From positions 9,533,452 to 9,597,451 of the forward strand of contig OU862933.1 in the NCBI GenBank assembly GCA_917880885.1: DNA of 64,000 nucleotides. The letters are read 5' to 3'. Position 1 is the first letter of the stretch, and every line of letters starts with the position of its first letter. This DNA comes from Limnephilus marmoratus (lineage: Eukaryota > Arthropoda > Insecta > Trichoptera > Limnephilidae). The translations under genes and the position numbers were made by a program. Below the pieces are notes generated by a model. It saw only the letters and a program-made list of their open reading frames with translations. It made no database searches and was not told the origin of the DNA. Shown here one piece after another: positions 12,320-22,467 of the stretch.

Positions 12320-12665
12320 ACCTCCCCAATTGCCTTAAAGAGAGGTTGGATAAACTCTGTAAAAAGATCGCGGGCTTCAAATTTCGCTTTAAAACAAGAT
12401 GGACAATTGCTCGTCGAGATGAAGCTAGATTTGTAATGGAAAATAAAAAATCACTTGAGACTCCAATTGGTTTTACATTGTACGTGATTTCTTCTGAAAA
12501 TGGCACGCCGCAGTCGTAAACACAATTTGAATGTAGTTCTGACCGACCCAAACGCTTGAAAACCAAAGATCTTCGGAAAAGTGAACCTCTTTCTCATTTG
12601 GCGTTTGCTACAAAAATGAACTTGAGAGCTTTTGGTCAATCGGTTGCATCAACATTATTAGAAGC
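12320..12665 (+). pseudogene. Fragment of an unrecognised repeat-borne protein
   Basis: Frame starting near 12317 reads INLPNCLKERLDKLCKK, then GFKFRFKTRWTIARRDEARF, a stop at about 12519, and in a shifted frame KDLRKSEPLSHLAFATKMNL. The composition (basic, Trp-Arg rich, then a polar linker) looks like part of a real protein that has lost its frame. I have seen similar uncharacterised arthropod multi-copy proteins but cannot name a function. It is directly followed by a LINE fragment, so the two may be separate insertions. Confidence 0.45.
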
Positions 12666-12740
12666 CATTATTCTGGGCGCCCATCTATTAACAGACAAGT
12701 GCACAAGGTATTTTATGATAATCGCTCTTCTTACAAATAG

Positions 12741-13262
12741 ATGTTCATTGGGACGCGAGAGGATGCGGATTATTCTAGTACTTTTATATCTTCATATAGG
12801 TACAAAATATTTTTATATCTTGAACATAACTTGATTGATTGCCGTAATATAGTACCATATTATGAATATGAACCAAATTCATTTTTAGAAAATGAATTTT
12901 ATAAAATATATTATGATAAAACTATACTAACAGACAGAACAATTAGTCATAATAGACCTGATATAGTTTTACATGACAAAATTTAAAAAATAACTCATAT
13001 CATTGATGTAGCTATTTCAAATTACTGTAATATTCAAAAAACTGTTTCTGAAAAAATAAGAAAATACACAGATTTAGGAAATGAGATTAAAAGAATTTAG
13101 CATTCTCAGACTATAAAAATATTACCATTTGTTATTTCGGCTACTGGCATTATACCTCTCATTCAAAATTTAGGCATATTAAATTTTTCAAAGAATTTAT
13201 GTATAAAAATGCAAAAATCAGTCATTTTAAATACATGTAGGATTACAAAAGATTTTTAAATA
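12741..13262 (+). pseudogene. LINE C-terminal fragment with restriction-like endonuclease signature
   Basis: The first 81 codons read through EFYKIYYDKTILTDRTI, then HNRPDIVLHDKI and a stop; past the stop the same frame continues ITHIIDVAISN, IQKTVSEKIRKYTDLG and, later, QKSVILNTCRITKDFL. The PD followed by an ID-V-A strand matches the PD-(D/E)XK arrangement found near the C terminus of R2/NeSL/R4-type LINE proteins, which nick the target for reverse transcription. The expected lysine is not secure here. At least two stops make it dead. No reverse-transcriptase active site lies upstream. Confidence 0.55.
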
Positions 13263-13264
13263 TT

Positions 13265-13770
13265 TATATTGAGGGATCAGTAGGATTTACAGGTTCAATT
13301 AGGAGTTCCACAGAGCCGAACCCTCTGACATGAAAATATCTGGAGTCGGTGAATTTTTTTTTCCCATTTGGTCTCTGGTAGGTTGACATGTTGTTCTTGT
13401 ATTGTTTTGTATTTATAATACTTATAGTGCAATTGCATAGCGTGGATTGACTAGATCCTGGTGCGTTAAATGATAGGATTTGAGGGAATTTTTTTCTCAC
13501 TTTTTAATCTCCGATTGAACTCCCAATGAGAGAGTCCACGAACGCCACTCCCTGTGGTTATTTCTGAGAAATATTTTTTCTAATAAATATTTTTTCTAAT
13601 AAGCGCCACGCATTAGTCATTCAACTTGTAAGAATGTAAATTATTTGAGCGACTATTGTTTTCCTTCTTCAAATTGTGCCTAACCTTGCGCAGAACGGTA
13701 GCACTGTGCGCCGCTAAAATGTTACGTTCGACTAAATGCTAAGCTGGAAAGCCGGCACGCCTAACCTGGA
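13265..13770. other. No gene seen
   Basis: Unassigned A+T-rich DNA with two nearby copies of the short block AAATATTTTTTCTAATA (13570-13602). Confidence 0.4.
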
Positions 13771-13771
13771 A

Positions 13772-14036
13772 ACCCAATACTGCATCAAATGGAACCTTAA
13801 CAAGTCAATATACAAAGATGAATGTGTACTAACAATTTATGGTCGACATCGCAAACGAATATTATTACTGACCCGTATTTTTCGAAATAGGGATATAGCA
13901 GCAACTCTAACTCTAACTCCTACAGCAGGAACTCCTTATTGCATCAAATGGAACCTTAACAAGTCAATATGCAAAGATGAATGCAGACCATGGATTTATA
14001 TGGTTGACATCTCAAATGATTATTATCTTTATTTTT
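13772..14036. repeat. ~100-bp direct repeat, two copies
   Basis: GCATCAAATGGAACCTTAAC followed by AAGTCAATAT and AAAGATGAATG occurs at about 13783 and 13941, with a similar downstream ATTTATGG..GACATC. The copies are about 158 bp apart and diverged by a few bases. Origin unknown. Confidence 0.75.
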
Positions 14037-14050
14037 TTACTAGCTTTTTC

Positions 14051-14225
14051 CAGGACACACTGAACCCCAGATTCCTACCCACCCCTTAAACCCTTTTCCT
14101 TCCCAGAACTCTCCTCTCCTTCCTTTCCTTAAACCCTCCACACAGCATCCCCAAAGATGACGTAGACCCTGAGGGAAATTGTTTTCCTCAGGGCCTCCTG
14201 TGTGGAGCTCATGTTAAAAAATATA
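14051..14225 (+). mobile_element. SINE copy A, 5'-truncated
   Basis: Second half of the ~330-bp SINE family: starts CAGGACACACTGAACCCC, passes the ACCCACCCCTTAAACCC and CTCTCCTCTCC blocks, and ends with the GCCTCCTGTGTGGAGCTCATG tail plus A-rich DNA. The 5' half is missing, as expected from incomplete reverse transcription. Confidence 0.85.
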
Positions 14226-14382
14226 TATATTTATATAAATACCAAATTATATTAGTATATCGACACAGTAACAATGAAATGAAAAGAAAATGATTCTACA
14301 TGTAGTGAACCTAATGAAGCAGTAAATCAATGGTCTGTCATATTCTATACGAGTCAGCGTGCGAATATACCATGTAGTTTCT

Positions 14383-14404
14383 TTTATTTATTTATTTATT
14401 TATA
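14383..14404. repeat. (TTTA)n microsatellite
   Basis: Five to six TTTA units. Could be the tail of an unrecognised minus-strand retroposon. Confidence 0.5.
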
Positions 14405-15716
14405 TAATACATGAGTTATCGAAAGTACATATAGTTTTTTGTGATATTTCACCCTCCTTGCTAGGGATGACCCTGTGTTATGGCGGGTTGAATATGAATG
14501 AATGTGAATACCAGATAGGCAAACAGAAATAACCGCGGCTTCACCATACACGGTCCTTAATTCGACTGCAAGACAGTTGAAAAAATTTAGAGGGCCGAAA
14601 TCTAAGAATGGATCGAAAATAGCAAATATACGTGGTGATGTCTACAATAAATAAGTATCGATAGAACAGAATTGTTCCAGATATTGTAGGATTTCACATC
14701 GGTGAAAAAGGGGAAAAGCTTTCGATGCTCTTCTTCTTGATATGAATATTAGAATGGTAATTACTTTATAATGGAGTATGGTATGATATATTATAATGGG
14801 GTAGAGAGAAGGGTGACAGGCTGATCCTTGCGCAGACTGCTGTGGTCACGTAATTAAAGAATTGAGGAAGTTTACCCAAGCATACAAGTATCTTTATGGA
14901 TGAAGAACTAAGTGACCAAATGTGTACACTGTATCTGTACAATCGATAGGATTCTGTTGAGAGTCCTAAGGATATTGACTGCGAAATATGATAAATAAAC
15001 AATTCCGCCTAACAGTGAAAAATGAGACACTAACGAGAAGATCCAACAATGTAGAATAGTAAAATTGCATGTCAAGATTCCCCCAACCGCTTTTACCGGT
15101 TCGTAATGATAAACAATGATAGTCTATCCAAAATGCATCTCTTTACAGATGAGAAACCATTTAAATCCATTAGCTCCTGTTTAACCTGCCTAAGTGCTGG
15201 CAGAAATGCTGAAGGCGTACCTGTACTTTAACTGAAAGCCATGAATCAAACTTGTAATGGAGACTGGAGATCGAATATCAGACCATCCACGCGAAAAATC
15301 CCCTCGCAGCATCCTCAGATTCTGGGGTAATTATCGGCTCCATGGGGGGGAGTCGGAGCAGAAGTTAATGGCAGAAAACAACAGGACGCAGACTAAGAGG
15401 TCGTCCGGGCTGTTTGAAATAACGAACGTTCCTTGGTCGGTGAACACGACGCGTTAAGGAACTGACGGGCTGGAAACGGAGAACAAATCGTTGCTAGCGA
15501 ATGTAACTACAAAAACACATATATTCAATGTTTAAAAACGTTGTAATATACTTTCAAGGAATTGTTTTATATAGATTTGGAAAACGATTAAGTATAAAGA
15601 GGACGATAGAAGGCATACATTATTTTTTAAGCATTAAAGAAAAATATGATATTATTAATTCTAAACGAAATATGAAACAAACCAAGGCACAGAAAAAAAA
15701 AGTTAACAGACGCAAC
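14405..15716. other. No gene seen
   Basis: A 66-codon frame at 15257-15457 lies in a less A+T-rich patch but has no recognisable domain. No other structure. Confidence 0.35.
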
Positions 15717-15785
15717 TGAAGATCGAACCCAGGACTTCTGTCTTACCGGGACAAAACTTAAACGACTGAGTTACTAAGACCTGCC
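15717..15785 (-). other. tRNA-like sequence (possible SINE head or tRNA pseudogene)
   Basis: On the minus strand a box-A-like TAGTAACTCAGTCG is followed by a possible anticodon arm (TTGTC, loop CCGGTAA, GACAG) and a box-B-like GGGTTCGATC. The loop would place GGT as anticodon (threonine), but position 33 is C rather than U, the D loop is off, and the T stem is imperfect. It is therefore more likely a tRNA-derived relic than a working gene. Confidence 0.45.
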
Positions 15786-15786
15786 G

Positions 15787-16056
15787 AGCGATTCTATATC
15801 TTTTGTAGGATCGTTATGAGATAACGGAGGTAATGAAATGATCTCCTGTCAGATTTGTGTGATTTATTTCCTTTTTCTATGTATAACGTACATTAAATGA
15901 ATAAATAAGCATGCATACTTGCAGGAATTCGTGCTTAAAACGATCTAAACTAAAATATGTTATAGTAAATATGTAAAAATCACACAAATCTGACGTTTAT
16001 CACGTCTCCAGAAATAATAATCTCCATAACGATCCCAGAGAAGATATAGAATCGCT
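15787..16056. mobile_element. MITE-like foldback element, ~75-bp TIRs
   Basis: Left arm begins AGCGATTCTATATCTT and carries GGATCGTTATG and CAGATTTGTGTGATTT. The right arm is its inverted, diverged counterpart ending AAGATATAGAATCGCT. The 100-bp middle is A+T-rich. No clear target duplication. Confidence 0.75.
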
Positions 16057-16208
16057 GTGCAGATTATTTTGTCATTTTTACCGATCTCAATTTCAATTTA
16101 AGAATTGCAAACATTATCCTCAATTAATTACAATATTTTTGGAAGCAATTTTTTTTTCATCAATGATTAAATATTGATGTAATGTGTACCATGTAACCTT
16201 CAAACATA

Positions 16209-17066
16209 TGAAGAGGCGGATTTGTTGGCAAACGAAGCATGTGTGAATGGAATCATCTACGACTGGACGCCAGACGCTGAAGATTACTGCCAAAAAATAA
16301 ATTCCATTTGTAATAATATGTGGAATAATCATTTTGAAATGTTGTCTGCCAATAAAGGAATATTTTTTTTTTTTTTTTTTTTTTTACATGAGCTCCACAC
16401 AGGAGGCCCTGAGGAAAATAATTTCCCTCAGGGCCTATGTCATCTTTGAGGATGCTGTGTGGAGGGTTTTTTTAAGGAAAGGAAGGAGAGGAGAGTTCTG
16501 GGAAGGAAAAGGGTTTAAGGGGTGGGTAGGATGGGGGTTCAGTGTGTCCTGGTCATCCGCCTCCAAAACCTGAACAAACCTCACCCCATGAACCCGGGCA
16601 CCCCTGCTAAATCACCAAACGTAGCGAACCACTTGGGGTGACCTATGGCAGAGGTGTTGGTTATCCAATAAAGGTTCCCGGGGCGGCGGTACCCATTCCC
16701 GCCTCCCAAATTGCAATATGGTACAGAAAGCTCCAAAACGAACCGTTTAAAAGAGCATGGTTCACTGAGGTTAATCTGAAAAGATCGGAAATGAGAATCA
16801 TTTTTAGATTAAGATCCGGACATGCACTAATGGGAAGAATATTGTGTTTGATAGACCTCTCTGATTCTCCAATGTGCTCGATATGTGAACAAATTGAAGA
16901 TGGCGAGCACACATTATCGAAGTGCATTAAATATGAACGACAGAGAGCTACAATACTAATGACCTCGAAGTCATCGGAAGTTCAGAATTTAATAGCCTCA
17001 ACTGAGTTTCACGCCATATCGAGAATAATGAAATTTATTAGATCATGTAAACTGGAAAATATTTGA
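16209..17066 (+). pseudogene. I-type LINE ORF2 C terminus (RNase H tail plus Cys/His tail)
   Basis: The first part reads EEADLLANEA (the end of an LTR/LINE RNase H domain, N-E-AD-LA) and continues to about residue 50. It is interrupted by the SINE at 16363-16713 and resumes in the same frame with tryptophan-tyrosine, then RAWFTEVNLKR, RIIFRLRSGHALMGR and a CSICEQIEDGEHTLSKC Cys/His motif. Stop at 17064-17066. RNase H degrades the RNA strand of the hybrid during element replication; the Cys/His tail is usual in I-clade LINEs. Removing the SINE conceptually leaves an uninterrupted frame, so the LINE was open when the SINE landed. It lacks its reverse transcriptase and is non-functional. Confidence 0.88.
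16363..16713 (-). mobile_element. SINE copy B, full length, nested in the LINE
   Basis: Sense is the minus strand: starts CAATTTGGGAGGCGGGAATG, ends GAGCTCATGTAAAA and a ~23-nt A tail (T run 16363-16385). The last ~105 bases match the LINE 3' end at 53.70-53.81 kb. Flanks share AATAT (left GGAATA, right AATATGG), a short target duplication. Confidence 0.92.
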
Positions 17067-17442
17067 GAGTGATTTTTTTATATGAAATGAATATAAAAGG
17101 GCTCTAAGTAACTTTTAAAGATCATTAGAGATTATAATGATAATATTATAATTTAAAAACAGACGAGGCAAAAATGACAACATTGTGTGAGTCAGAAGCC
17201 TCGATAATATACATGACATAAAAAAAAAACCTTCAAACATTATTCCAATAAACTGAATATTCTTTTTTTACTTCAATAAAACATACAAATAACGAAAAAC
17301 CTGTGTTTGATTTTCCTATTTCTAATAATTAAATTAGATATTTTTGAATAGGTATACACATATTTTTTTGCAATATAATGTACTTTATGCAAAGTAATGT
17401 CAATTTACACAAGCCACTTTGACAGTTCAATACTTAGCGCAA

Positions 17443-18181
17443 GTCCATACACTAAACTTATCTTAAAGTGATGCACTATTAAGTAAAGCAATGTCGGGTA
17501 TTTTTGGATTGAAAATAAGATCGCTTGGAAATATTTTAGACGTTTTAATTAAATACTGCAGAGTAGTCCATACACTAAACTTATCTTAAAGTGATGTACT
17601 ATTATAGTAAAGCAAAATCGTGTATTTTTGGATTGAAAATAAAATCGCTTGGAAATATTTTAGACGTTTTAATTAAATACTGCAGAGTAGTCCATACACT
17701 AAACTTATCTTAAAGTGATGTACCATTAAGTAAAGCAATATCGTGTATTTTTGGATTGAAAATAAAATCGCTTGGAAATATTTTAGACGTTTTAATTAAA
17801 TACTGCAGAGTAGTCCATACACTAAACTTATCTTAAAGTGATGTACCATTAAGTAAAGCAATATCGTGTATTTTTGGATTGAAAATAAAATCGCTTGGAA
17901 ATATCTTAGACGTTTTAATTAAATACTGCAGAGTAGTCCATACACTAAACTTATCTTAAAGTGATGTACCATTAAGTAAAGCAATATCGTGTATTTTTGG
18001 ATTGAAAATAAAATCGCTTGGAAATATTTTAGACGTTTTAATTAAATACTGCAGAGTAGTCCATACACTAAACTTATCTTAAAGTGATGTACCATTAAGT
18101 AAAGCAATATCGTGTATTTTTGGATTGAAAATAAAATCGCTTGGAAATATTTTAGACGCTTTAATTAAATACTGCAGAGTA
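17443..18181. repeat. Six-copy tandem array, 123-bp unit
   Basis: GTCCATACACTAAACTTATC starts units at 17443, 17566, 17690, 17813, 17936 and 18059 (123, 124, 123, 123, 123 bp). Units 3-6 are almost identical, unit 1 most diverged. Single-copy relatives of the unit's second half and of the downstream flank occur at 42.3 kb and, inverted, at 56.6 kb, so the array is an amplification inside a dispersed element. Confidence 0.95.
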
Positions 18182-18329
18182 GAATACATTTGCCTTTGAA
18201 ATTATCGAGCCTTTTTTATTACCTTTTTAAAATCCAGAAAAAAAACAAAGAATCAGGCCTATAAAAACTGCTTTAAAGTTTAAAATTTTCGAAAAAAATT
18301 TATAATAATTTTATGTACTTCTTGTTTAG

Positions 18330-18390
18330 TATTAATTTGTACCCTGAAGATGCTTGAGTAAAGCGAAACCGGTCGGTTCATAAATTAATA
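18330..18390 (+). ncRNA. Hammerhead-ribozyme-like motif B
   Basis: Stem I is 14 bp: TATTAATTTGTACC (18330-18343) with GGT (18375-18377) and ATAAATTAATA (18380-18390), a 2-nt bulge and one G-U. Core CTGAAGA (18344-18350), one extra T, stem II GCTT/AAGC with a 5-nt loop (18352-18364), GAAAC (18365-18369), self-complementary ACCGGT as stem III, unpaired C at 18374. Same layout as motifs A and C. About 20 bases downstream is GTGGTTTTAAACAAA, shared with the other loci. Activity untested. Confidence 0.6.
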
Positions 18391-19378
18391 AATCTCGTGG
18401 TTTTAAACAAAAAAGTATTTTATTTGAACAAATTTAATTGTGTTTACCGTAAAGTAATTGTGAATTTTATTTAATTACCGCCGCTACACTCCCACATTCA
18501 AGAGGGTATTTTACAGTGTTGTGAATTTATTTCATTCACGAAATGATTATAAGGGTAAATTAATTACTTGAGGTACCCTCTATTGATATATATAGTGCGA
18601 AGTGACCCAGCAAAGAGCTTCCGATGGTTTGTTCCTTTATTTTTATATGAAAATATATTCAGAAACAGCGACTTCCTCCAAACAGCTGGTACTTCTCACC
18701 AAGGCACCCACGCTCTAACAAGGGAGGCAAACTGATTGTGCGGAGCCAATCTAAACTAAGTTATTTCGAATAACTTAGCCGGAATGGCCCTGCTAGTGGT
18801 CATTTTACGACAAGGTGTTTTACAGTGGCTCGCTTCCACCGGCAGCGGCCAATATTGAGGGCTAAAATAGCCATTACACGGTGAGTTAGAGCTGGAATAA
18901 CAAACGCCGACCACTGGGCAAATATAAATATGGCCGGGGATTCTCGAGGGGAAACGTGAGAACTAAGAGACACTGCAATTATGCTCGGAGATGTTGAGTT
19001 AAGAGATGCGTAACAGAGCTACTCGTGCGCGATAATGGCACCGTTGTTAATCTGGCAACACTCAAAATCGAAGTTAATGGTCGTTGTAAATAGTTATCAA
19101 ACATGACAGATATGTTTCTTAAAGAGTACTTCTATTTATATGGCCGGGAGAGTTAAAGGAGATTATAGTGGCGTATTGTCATCGTTATGAAATATATATG
19201 TTGAAAAAATGTCGGTAATTCATTTTATCTGAAATTAAATAAGCCATCATATCAAGTACAATAATTCGAAGTGATTACAGTCATTATTTGAGGTACTTAC
19301 CTACAAAAAAAGTGCGGTAGTTTGGAACTAAATTTTGAGCTTTGAGCTTTGTTTGTTGAGTTTCGAATTTTTAAGTCT
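18391..19378. other. No gene seen; less A+T-rich unassigned DNA
   Basis: 18660-19160 is less A+T-rich than its surroundings, has no repeat match elsewhere in the window and no long reading frame. It could be single-copy host DNA (regulatory or intronic), but nothing in it proves that. Confidence 0.35.
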
Positions 19379-19386
19379 GTTAAGAG

Positions 19387-20195
19387 TAGGGTTGCCATAC
19401 GTCCGGAATTTTCCGGACAAGTCCGGAAATATAGGTCTTTATCCGGAATGCGGGGGGAATTCTAAACAGTTCGGAATTTTGTAAGTGGAGATTGATATAA
19501 AAAATGAAATAAATCAAATTATTTTTATAACAAATCAAAGTAAAAACATCACTCCTGATATTTAATTTATTTTATACAAAATGTCTAGAAATTTTTACAC
19601 TTAATGCCCAAAAAATACAAAAAAAAAATTATTATACAGGGTGTCCGGGGGAAAAGTTCATTAACTTCGGGAGGTGATTCTACTTGATATTACAAGTAAA
19701 AAAGATAAATACCTTATTTCGAAATTCCAACTTTTAGCGGTAGTTTTGGGGTAAAAAGATAAAATTAGTCCGGCGTGTACGGCCAGATTTATTATTTTCC
19801 GCTGTTACGACACGGGCCAATCACAATCGAGTCGGGCGCCCGGCAGGCTCTCAGCAAGTAAGATCGTACCTCACACTAAGGATTTTTAGGGGGTAGGTAC
19901 GTCTTTTTGAATGGGAAAAAAATGTTGGAATTTCGGAAAAAGTTGTTAATCTTTTTTACTCCTACCATCATGTAGATTCACCTCCCGAAGTTAATGCACT
20001 TTACCCCCGGACACCCTGTATATAAAAGAAATACCTACCACTTTCCAAATCTTTATTTCAAATTCCCCCCCCCCCCCCTCCCCCGACGCTGGTTTTGACA
20101 TGCCACGATGCATAACGACATTCATATTATATTTACAAGAAAGTCCGGAATTTTTATCAAATGTCGGGATTTTGATTTTTTATCTGGGAACCCTA
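19387..20195. mobile_element. hAT-type non-autonomous element with perfect 8-bp TSD
   Basis: Ends TAGGGTTGCC / GGGAACCCTA are flanked by GTTAAGAG on both sides (19379-19386 and 20196-20203). An 8-bp duplication is characteristic of hAT transposition. Both ends carry TCCGGAATTTT-like subterminal repeats. No transposase. A second element is nested at 19637-20018, and a C-run lies at ~20065-20080. Confidence 0.88.
19637..20018. mobile_element. Tc1/mariner-type MITE nested in the hAT element
   Basis: Ends CAGGGTGTCCGGGGG / CCCCCGGACACCCTG with ~50 bp of inverted similarity (AACTTCGGGAGGTGA shared) and TA on both sides (19635-19636, 20019-20020). 382 bp, no coding capacity. Confidence 0.9.
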
Positions 20196-20214
20196 GTTAA
20201 GAGAGTCGAGTTTC

Positions 20215-20695
20215 ATGACCCCGGCGTTAACTGAGTTTTACCCAGAGTTTTGCGAATTCTGAAGGAGACAATAATGATTCTCTTATTTTGAACATGAAAT
20301 GTACAATATTTCTTCACGACTCGAAAATTCTGCTTTAATGGATGGAACAAAAAACCTCCTCTTGATTTGAAAGTCAAGTATGCAAAATTTCATCAATCTC
20401 GAAATAAAGCTGTAGATTTATACAAAAAAACACAGCCACACCGGGACATTTCTTTTCTCGTAAGTATGTATACAGATTTTAATAGATACTAATAGCTGAT
20501 GTCCCCGGCGTTGCTCGGGCTTTATGTAGAGTTCTTCGAAATCTGATGTAGACAGTAATTTTCCTTTTATTTTCAAAATACATTCAACGTCAAGTGTACA
20601 AAATTTCATCTAAAAGTATCCAAATACTACTGTGATGGGTAATGGGGTTAAAACTGTAGATTTGTATACAAATCAAGTCAAACAGACCATCAACG
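20215..20695. repeat. Two tandem copies of a CCCCGGCGTT-containing dispersed repeat
   Basis: TGACCCCGGCGTTAACTGAG (20217) and ATGTCCCCGGCGTTGCTCGG (20499) each lead into TTTTGCGAATTCTG or TTCTTCGAAATCTG, an AAATTTCATC block, and AAAGCTGTAGATTT or AAACTGTAGATTT. A short relative of the start lies at 37.37-37.40 kb. This class is widespread in insects; its mobilisation is not evident here. Confidence 0.65.
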
Positions 20696-20700
20696 TTATA

Positions 20701-21460
20701 CTAGGGACAGTCAAAAAGTAATGCCTGCTATTTTTTTTCTCCTTTAATTGTTGAGGTATAAAAAAATGCAATTGTTGAAAACTATAGGTACTATTGACGA
20801 TTAATTTGTTACCTTTCAATATAATCTCAGTCCATTTCCACAGCTTTGGCCCATCTTTAAACAAGGGCATGTATCACGTTGTAAAAAGCAAGGCACATCT
20901 AGAACACCATCGCCTTAACTTTCCCGGCCGACCGCAGTTTTGATTTTTTCCCTTGGTGAGTTTGTGTGATGCAATTCCATTGTGAGGCTACTGTTTTACT
21001 TGTTTCTTTACTCTGGCCCGTTAACTTTCTTGGTACCCACTTACACAAACTTTTGTTGAATAAATCAGTTGTCGAATAATCGTCATCACGCTGCCTTTAC
21101 TGAGAAAAGTAGTTATCTGGGGTGACCACGAATAATGTCATCAACTCGCTCAAGGTTGCATGCAGTCACTTTTTCGTCAACCAGCTTTTCGTCAACCAAC
21201 GTTTATCCTTCAGCTTCGTTACAGTGTCGAACCCATCGACTAGCAGTGCTGACGTCCTCTGTTGCATCATGGTACACATTTTTCAGTCTTTCATGAATGC
21301 GAACGCTGTCTAATACGATCATGATGTCGGCGATTTTGCAAGTGATCAAGCAATTGTAGAAGGAGGTTTGAGGAATTGCACCAAATTCAAAATTTTCACT
21401 TAACTAACTTTATTATTAAGTACGAAAAAATAGGAGGCATTATTTTTTGATTGCCCCTAG
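20701..21460 (-). mobile_element. mariner-like element, internally deleted (copy 1)
   Basis: TIRs CTAGGGACAGTCAAAAAGTA and its counterpart ending GGGGCAATCAAAAAATAATG (reverse strand) with TA on both sides (20699-20700, 21461-21462). Minus-strand remnants read like pieces of a mariner transposase (a helix-turn-helix-like RWV.H.N-type part, a RWAKAVEMD end) but with many stops. At 760 bp it is about half an intact element. A truncated relative is at 34.69 kb. Confidence 0.82.
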
Positions 21461-21957
21461 TATATTAGAGATATAGAAGCTAGATACATGTGGATACATT
21501 AAATTACAGAATTATAAAACATGCAAACCATACTGAGGTATACTTTTTGAAAGCATTGCAAAAACCATTTTTACAACAAAAAAAAGAACTGACAGGAATA
21601 TTGAAATTTCTGCCGCTTTAAATTCCACACCAGTTGTAGGTATAAATCAATAATAAATTTATTTGGATACACTTAATTACGAGAGTATTTTACAATGAAC
21701 TTAACGCTTTGGCTTAACCAAATACTCAAAATGCCCCGAGCCAAACATCTATCACAAAAACATATTACAAAAGAAAAAATCTTAGTTTCTTATACTTTGA
21801 TAAAAACTCTTGTAGCAGGCATCATTTACCTAAATAGGCAAAGTTATCTTACCGACATAAAACACATCGCGAAACGACTAGATATCATTAAACTATTTGC
21901 TCGAAATAACCTGTGATGAGTGATTAGATTTAAATAGAATGGATAAAAATCAAACTA

Positions 21958-22462
21958 AAGGTTAAACGTCACCTACGTTATAATCTACGCATTCACAGAT
22001 GGCGCCAATCAAATTATTTTAGGTTTTTAATACTTTTTGCACGTTACGCTTTAAAATATTAAATAAATTAAATGTTGGCGCCCGTACATATTTAATATAT
22101 ATTATTATTATTATTTTATATTAATAAAAATGAATCGCCGAAATGTATGTACGCGCATAACTTCCGAACGACTGCACCAAATTAGATAATTATTTTTTTG
22201 TTTTTTTTTTATACACTTTACAAATATAAGACAAAAAGTCCCGGAGAAATACTTTTTAGCAGTTTGTCTAACGGGTTCTTTACATTAAAGATCTTATTAT
22301 AGCGATTTAATAGTTACTCAGTTGTGTTCGTTATTGGGCGCAAACAATTAATTTACCTTAATGTTTTAAAGCGTAATGTGCAAAAAGTATTAAAAACTTA
22401 AAATAATTTTATTGGCGCCATCTGTGAATGCGTAGATTATAACGTACGTGATGTTTAACCTT
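21958..22462. mobile_element. Long-TIR MITE, ~105-bp arms
   Basis: Starts AAGGTTAAACGTCACCTACG and ends with the inverted equivalent CGTACGTGATGTTTAACCTT. Arms share CATTCACAGATGGCGCCAAT and TTTTTGCACRTTACGCTTTA. Flanks share AACTA (21953-21957, 22463-22467). No coding capacity. Confidence 0.85.
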
Positions 22463-22467
22463 AACTA

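Larger units (their letters stand above)
16208..17229 (+). mobile_element. 5'-truncated I-type LINE with perfect 11-bp TSD
   Basis: CCTTCAAACAT lies directly before (16197-16207) and after (17230-17240) this segment, which ends in a poly-A run (17221-17229). This is the signature of target-primed insertion. It contains the C-terminal coding part of ORF2 and a ~160-bp 3' UTR, and later received a SINE. Confidence 0.93.

Noticed and set aside
17443..17566. Hammerhead core inside the 123-bp unit (retrozyme-like satellite)
   Set aside because: The unit has no CTGANGA box; the nearest word is GTGATG with no matching GAAAC and stems.
17443..18181. CRISPR array
   Set aside because: Units are contiguous 123-bp tandem copies without unique spacers, in eukaryotic-type DNA.
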